From NCBI GenBank assembly GCA_946627685.1, contig CAMOVV010000021.1:1-9681 (forward strand): a DNA stretch of 9,681 nucleotides, written 5' to 3'. The position numbers and the translations under genes are program-made. A model generated the notes under the pieces. The model made no database searches and was not told the origin of the DNA. It was given only the letters and a program-made list of their open reading frames with translations. Origin of the DNA: an uncultured Bacteroidales bacterium. Its GTDB lineage: Bacteria; Bacteroidota; Bacteroidia; Bacteroidales; UBA932. Each line of letters opens with the position of its first letter. The stretch's first letter is position 1. Positions 6,720-9,681 of the stretch are shown here, in pieces.

Positions 6720-8138
6720 ATGTCTGACAAGAAGAGACTCATCCAACTGATTGCAGGGCCGGCGCTTTATTTCCTTTGCCTTTTCTGCCTGCCTTCTTCG
6801 GTGTTTGCCACTCCGGAGAGCCGTTCTGCGATAGGCACAGTCCTCTGGATGGCTTACTGGTGGGTTACAAGGCCGGTCGATTATGCGGTCACCGCCTTCC
6901 TTCCCATGGCGGTAAATGCGCTTTTCCCGATGACGGGAATGCCTTCCGTAATCGCAAACTATGCGTCCGAGACGGTTCTCCTGCTTTTCGGCGCGTCCAT
7001 AATCACGGTTTCCTGGGAGGAGACTGGACTTGACCGCAGAATAGCGTCATTCTTCCTCAGGGTCATCGGCGACAATGTCCGGGGACAGCTTGTTTTCTGG
7101 TTCATGTTGTCCGTCCTCCTTTCCGCCGTACTGCCGAATTCCGTCGTCTGCGCCACGATTACCCCCATCGCCATCGCGATGCTTAAATATGTCGGCCAGG
7201 GCGATATAGAAAAAAGCAGGACAGGCTCCCTTCTTCTTCTCACCATAGCTTACGCAGTGGGCGTCGGAGGTCTTGCGACCCCTCTCGGGGGAGCGATGAA
7301 CCTCGTGACGGTGGACTACATCCAGCAGCTCACGGGACATGAGTATATGTATGCCGACTGGGTGGTGAAGTTCCTTCCGATAATGGTTATCCTCATCGTC
7401 AGCAACACCATTTTCATGCTTGCGGGGACGAAGCGTTCCGATTCCCTCGGCGGCTCGAGAGAGTATTTCGAGAGCGAATTCAAGAAGATGGGAAAGATGT
7501 CGAAGGAGGAGTGGATTTCGCTCGTGGTCTTCGTCGTAGCCATGGTCCTGTCATTCGCCCGTCAGCTTTATAAAGACATCCTTCCCGGATTGAAACCGGC
7601 TTATGTGTTCATCATCGGCGCTCTGGTATGCTTCCTTTTCAACAGGAAAGACGGAAAGCGCATGATGGTGTGGAAATCGGTCCAGGGTAAGGTCATCTGG
7701 GAACTCCTGTTTATCTTCGCCGGCGGTATGGCCGCGGGTACCCTTATCACCGGGTCCGGGGCCGCGAAGGCCATCGGTGATTTCGTCGCGGGCATTGGAG
7801 TGAACGGAGGCATCGTCGCCATAGGAATTTTCATCGCGGTTCCCATGGTTCTTGCCAACGTGACATCGAACACCGGCGCCGCGTCGGTGGTGGTACCCAT
7901 CGTCATATCCATAGCCAACGGCTTGGGACAGAATCCGATACCCTACATCTACGCCGCCACCATCGGCGTCAACCTCGCCTATATGATTCCCACCTCCATC
8001 CGGGCCATCCCCGTGGGTTACGGCCTTTCTGCAAAGTACATGCTCAAGGTAGGGTGGAAGATCACATTGATGACGTTTATCCTGATGACCCTTGCAGGTT
8101 ATCTTCTCATGAAATACTGGCCGGTATTCTCGGCGTAA
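6720..8138 (+). CDS. DASS/SLC13-type anion (di/tricarboxylate) transporter
   Basis: A 472-residue polytopic membrane protein with roughly 11-13 hydrophobic segments, the first at about 8-30. It matches the divalent anion:Na+ symporter (DASS, SLC13/CitT/INDY) group. The second half carries ANVTSNTGAASVVVP (379-393), including the Ser-Asn-Thr substrate/Na+-binding motif at 383-385, and MIPTSIRAIPVGYG (422-435). The pseudo-symmetric first half has LPNSVVCATITP (138-149), where the first motif reads Pro-Asn-Ser rather than Ser-Asn-Thr, and GVGGLATPLGGAMNLV (181-196). Known relatives take up succinate, malate, citrate, tartrate or sulfate with Na+, or exchange such anions. In this operon it could import a carboxylic-acid precursor for the ligase or lyase, or export a product (inference). 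It begins 12 bases after ketosynthase 1. It is clearly G+C-rich (72 of 120 bases at 7861-7980). Confidence 0.85.
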   Translation: MSDKKRLIQLIAGPALYFLCLFCLPSSVFATPESRSAIGTVLWMAYWWVTRPVDYAVTAFLPMAVNALFPMTGMPSVIANYASETVLLLFGASIITVSWEETGLDRRIASFFLRVIGDNVRGQLVFWFMLSVLLSAVLPNSVVCATITPIAIAMLKYVGQGDIEKSRTGSLLLLTIAYAVGVGGLATPLGGAMNLVTVDYIQQLTGHEYMYADWVVKFLPIMVILIVSNTIFMLAGTKRSDSLGGSREYFESEFKKMGKMSKEEWISLVVFVVAMVLSFARQLYKDILPGLKPAYVFIIGALVCFLFNRKDGKRMMVWKSVQGKVIWELLFIFAGGMAAGTLITGSGAAKAIGDFVAGIGVNGGIVAIGIFIAVPMVLANVTSNTGAASVVVPIVISIANGLGQNPIPYIYAATIGVNLAYMIPTSIRAIPVGYGLSAKYMLKVGWKITLMTFILMTLAGYLLMKYWPVFSA

Positions 8139-9500
8139 TTATTTAGAAAATGGCATATATTTCTTATAAGAATGTTGGCATTAAAGCTCTTGCTGCAGCT
8201 GTGCCTTCAACAGTGATTGATAATTATAAATATGATCTGGATGTTTTTCCAGAAGATGAAGTTAGGAAAGTAGTTGACAAAATTGGCATATACGAACGTC
8301 GATTTGCAGATGAGAAAACATGTTCCTCGGACTTGTGTTATGCTGCTGCTGAAAAACTATTTGAAGATAATAATATTGACCGGTCGGAAATTGATTTATT
8401 AGTATTCATTTCTCAGACCCCTGACTATAGGATGCCGGCTACGTCATACCTTCTTCAAGACCGGCTCGGCCTGCCCACATCGTGTTTGGCATTCGATGTT
8501 AATTTGGGATGTTCCGGCTTTCTATATGGTCTAAGCATAGTCTATTCCTTTATGGAGAAAAACAACCTTAGAAAAGCTCTGCTTTTGGATGGGGAGACAA
8601 GATCAAAGGTGTATTCTCGCAAAGACCGTCGAGCTGCTTTTATATTTGGGGATGCCGGAGTCGCCGCTTTGATAGAGCGTGACGAGAGATACGGGACAAG
8701 CCATTTTTCCCTTAACTCCGATGGCTCTCGTGGAGAATTGATTATGATTCCCGCAGGAGGTTATCGCCGAATGAGCACTCCGGAAACCCTTAAAGAGCAT
8801 ATAATTGATGAATATGGTAATGCCAGGACGGATGAACAGGCCTTTATGAAAGGGGCAGATGTATTCAATTTTGTTATTGTCGAGATACCGAAAGATATCA
8901 AGCGTTTGATGGCGATTACGGGGGAAGATATCCAATCTATGGACTATTATGTGTTTCATCAGGCTAATGCATTTATAAATAACTATATTGCCAAGAAAAT
9001 GAAACTTGATCAGGAAAAGATACCGTGGTCTATTCATAAATATGGCAACACATCTTCAGTTTCTGTTCCCCTGACAATTGTGAGCGAGTTAAAAGATAAG
9101 ATGGCTGGAAACAAAAAGCTAATGCTTAGTGCGTTTGGTGTTGGTATGGCATGGGGTACAGCCATAGTTCCATTTGTTAATTGTCATATTAGTGAAGTTG
9201 TTGAAATCTGATTCAGGTAATTTGTCTCTATGCAAAACTTGACAGATATATTCTTGTCCGGTATAGGGCGGCTTGAAAATACGGAATTTCAAGATGGCGT
9301 ATTCATCAAGGCCCGTAAATGCCTTCTTGATTATCTCGGAGTGACCATAGCGGGATCGTCCGTGTTGAATGAAAAGGAACGGCAGATGCTCGGTGATTAT
9401 AGCGAAGAAGATGGATGTTTTATCATTGGCAGTTCCTATAAGACATCCGTAGGGATAGCTGCTCTTATAAATGGTATTAGTTCCCATGTAATAGAATTAG
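8139..9500 (+). other. A+T-rich composition islet inside the operon
   Basis: Hand counts give 41 G+C in the 120 bases 8161-8280, against 72 in 120 at 7861-7980 in the transporter. Counts stay low at 9241-9300 (26/60), 9361-9420 (26/60) and 9421-9480 (23/60), then rise at 9481-9540 (31/60), 9541-9600 (35/60) and 9601-9660 (38/60). The islet covers all of the second ketosynthase and the start of the MmgE/PrpD gene. Edges are approximate; no repeats, integrase or att-like site is visible at either boundary. Confidence 0.6.
8150..9211 (+). CDS. KASIII (FabH-like) 3-oxoacyl-ACP synthase 2
   Basis: A second 353-residue KASIII-type ketosynthase, a divergent paralogue of the one at 5646-6707. The triad is complete: Cys121 in NLGCSGF, His270 in VFHQANA and Asn300 in YGNTSS. 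The DVNLGCSG active-site segment is closer to classical FabH (DINAACSG) than that of the first copy. The two proteins align end to end by eye, including the shared N-terminal KNV, the LLQDRLG/IIQDRLG segment and the C-terminal FGVG loop, but differ at most positions, so this is an old divergence. The gene is markedly A+T-rich, with different codon choice from its neighbours, which suggests separate acquisition. Two ketosynthases with two ACPs could perform two condensation steps or use two starters; one may instead act as an acyltransferase (inference). It starts 11 bases after the transporter and has no clear Shine-Dalgarno. Confidence 0.9.
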   Translation: MAYISYKNVGIKALAAAVPSTVIDNYKYDLDVFPEDEVRKVVDKIGIYERRFADEKTCSSDLCYAAAEKLFEDNNIDRSEIDLLVFISQTPDYRMPATSYLLQDRLGLPTSCLAFDVNLGCSGFLYGLSIVYSFMEKNNLRKALLLDGETRSKVYSRKDRRAAFIFGDAGVAALIERDERYGTSHFSLNSDGSRGELIMIPAGGYRRMSTPETLKEHIIDEYGNARTDEQAFMKGADVFNFVIVEIPKDIKRLMAITGEDIQSMDYYVFHQANAFINNYIAKKMKLDQEKIPWSIHKYGNTSSVSVPLTIVSELKDKMAGNKKLMLSAFGVGMAWGTAIVPFVNCHISEVVEI

Positions 9501-9681
9501 ACGACGGTCACCGCATCGGAATGCTGCATCTTGCAGCCCCTGTCATCTCCGCTATGCTGGCTGTCGCGGAAAAAGAGCGCCTGTCGTCAGGGGCTTTCCT
9601 GAAGGGAATCGTCATAGGGTACGAGACGGCCATCAGGCTTGCCTGCGCCGTGCAGCCGGAACATAAGCTTAAAGGGTATCA
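9230..9681 (+). CDS. MmgE/PrpD family protein, N-terminal part (runs off window)
   Basis: An open frame from the ATG at 9230 to the window edge (150 codons plus two bases), 18 bases after the second ketosynthase. Family signatures: LDYLGVTIAGSS (about 33-44), AALINGISSHVIELDDGHR (about 77-95), followed by HLAAPVISAMLA and IVIGYETAIRLACAVQPEHK near the edge. These match the N-terminal helical domain of the MmgE/PrpD family (2-methylcitrate dehydratase, cis-aconitate decarboxylase, iminodisuccinate epimerase). Family members are usually about 450-500 residues, so roughly a third is visible. The expected substrate is a di- or tricarboxylic acid; the actual reaction cannot be assigned from this fragment. 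The first ~260 bases are A+T-rich and the rest G+C-rich, so the gene may be a recombinant. The neighbouring carboxylate transporter and C-C bond lyase fit an acid-handling role. Confidence 0.85.
   Translation, partial: MQNLTDIFLSGIGRLENTEFQDGVFIKARKCLLDYLGVTIAGSSVLNEKERQMLGDYSEEDGCFIIGSSYKTSVGIAALINGISSHVIELDDGHRIGMLHLAAPVISAMLAVAEKERLSSGAFLKGIVIGYETAIRLACAVQPEHKLKGY

Noticed and set aside
5646..9211. The idea that a ketosynthase is an HMG-CoA synthase-like enzyme making a tertiary-alcohol tricarboxylate for the MmgE/PrpD enzyme
   Set aside because: Both proteins carry the KASIII Cys-His-Asn triad and KASIII-style active-site segments; I see no HMG-CoA synthase signature or catalytic Glu.
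9173..9230. Possible Bacteroides-type promoter (TTTG and TAATTTG) before the MmgE/PrpD gene
   Set aside because: The -7-like element is one T short of the consensus, the two elements are about 41 bases apart instead of about 19-21, and the leader would be only a few bases long.
1..9681. CRISPR arrays, tRNA/rRNA genes, insertion sequences, integrases or att-like repeats
   Set aside because: The window is almost fully protein-coding with gaps of 33 bases or less; no repeat array, RNA gene or transposase motif is visible.

Overview
The window is a single dense, one-directional (+ strand) gene block. It holds ten complete or partial genes, with gaps of at most 33 bases, one stop/start overlap, and no internal promoter or terminator that I could recognise. 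I read it as one operon that continues off both ends. Protein style suggests a gut-type member of the Bacteroidota, probably Bacteroidales: the ACPs, KASIII enzymes and hexapeptide acyltransferase resemble those of Bacteroidales polysaccharide loci, and Shine-Dalgarno signals are often weak. This assignment is inference from remembered families, not a search.

Layout. Positions 1-2106 hold a CitE/HpcH-like TIM-barrel C-C bond lyase (5' end outside the window) and a D-2-hydroxyacid dehydrogenase. Positions 2106-3005 hold a left-handed beta-helix acyltransferase. Positions 3023-6707 form an acyl-building cassette: ACP, SDR ketoreductase, second ACP, AMP-forming acyl ligase and KASIII-type ketosynthase. 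Positions 6720-8138 encode a DASS/SLC13-type carboxylate transporter. Positions 8150-9211 encode a second KASIII paralogue. From 9230 to the window edge is the N-terminal third or so of a MmgE/PrpD family protein.

How it may work together (inference). The ligase would activate a free acid and load it onto one of the ACPs. One or both KASIII enzymes would condense it with a malonyl-type unit, and the SDR would reduce the 3-oxo group. No beta-hydroxyacyl dehydratase or enoyl reductase is visible, so within this window the pathway would stop at a short 3-hydroxyacyl (or 3-oxoacyl) group. The hexapeptide acyltransferase could place that group on a sugar or other acceptor. The lyase, the 2-hydroxyacid dehydrogenase, the transporter and the MmgE/PrpD protein all belong to families that handle small carboxylic acids, so they may supply an unusual starter acid or further tailor the product. 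No glycosyltransferase, flippase or polymerase lies in the window. It could therefore be part of a capsule or O-antigen locus, or a stand-alone small-molecule cluster.

Composition is mosaic. Most of the window is G+C-rich (about 60% in the part of the transporter gene I counted). The second KASIII gene and the first ~260 bases of the MmgE/PrpD gene are clearly A+T-richer, and composition returns to the G+C-rich state near 9490-9540, inside that gene. The 5' third of the acyltransferase gene is also A+T-rich.
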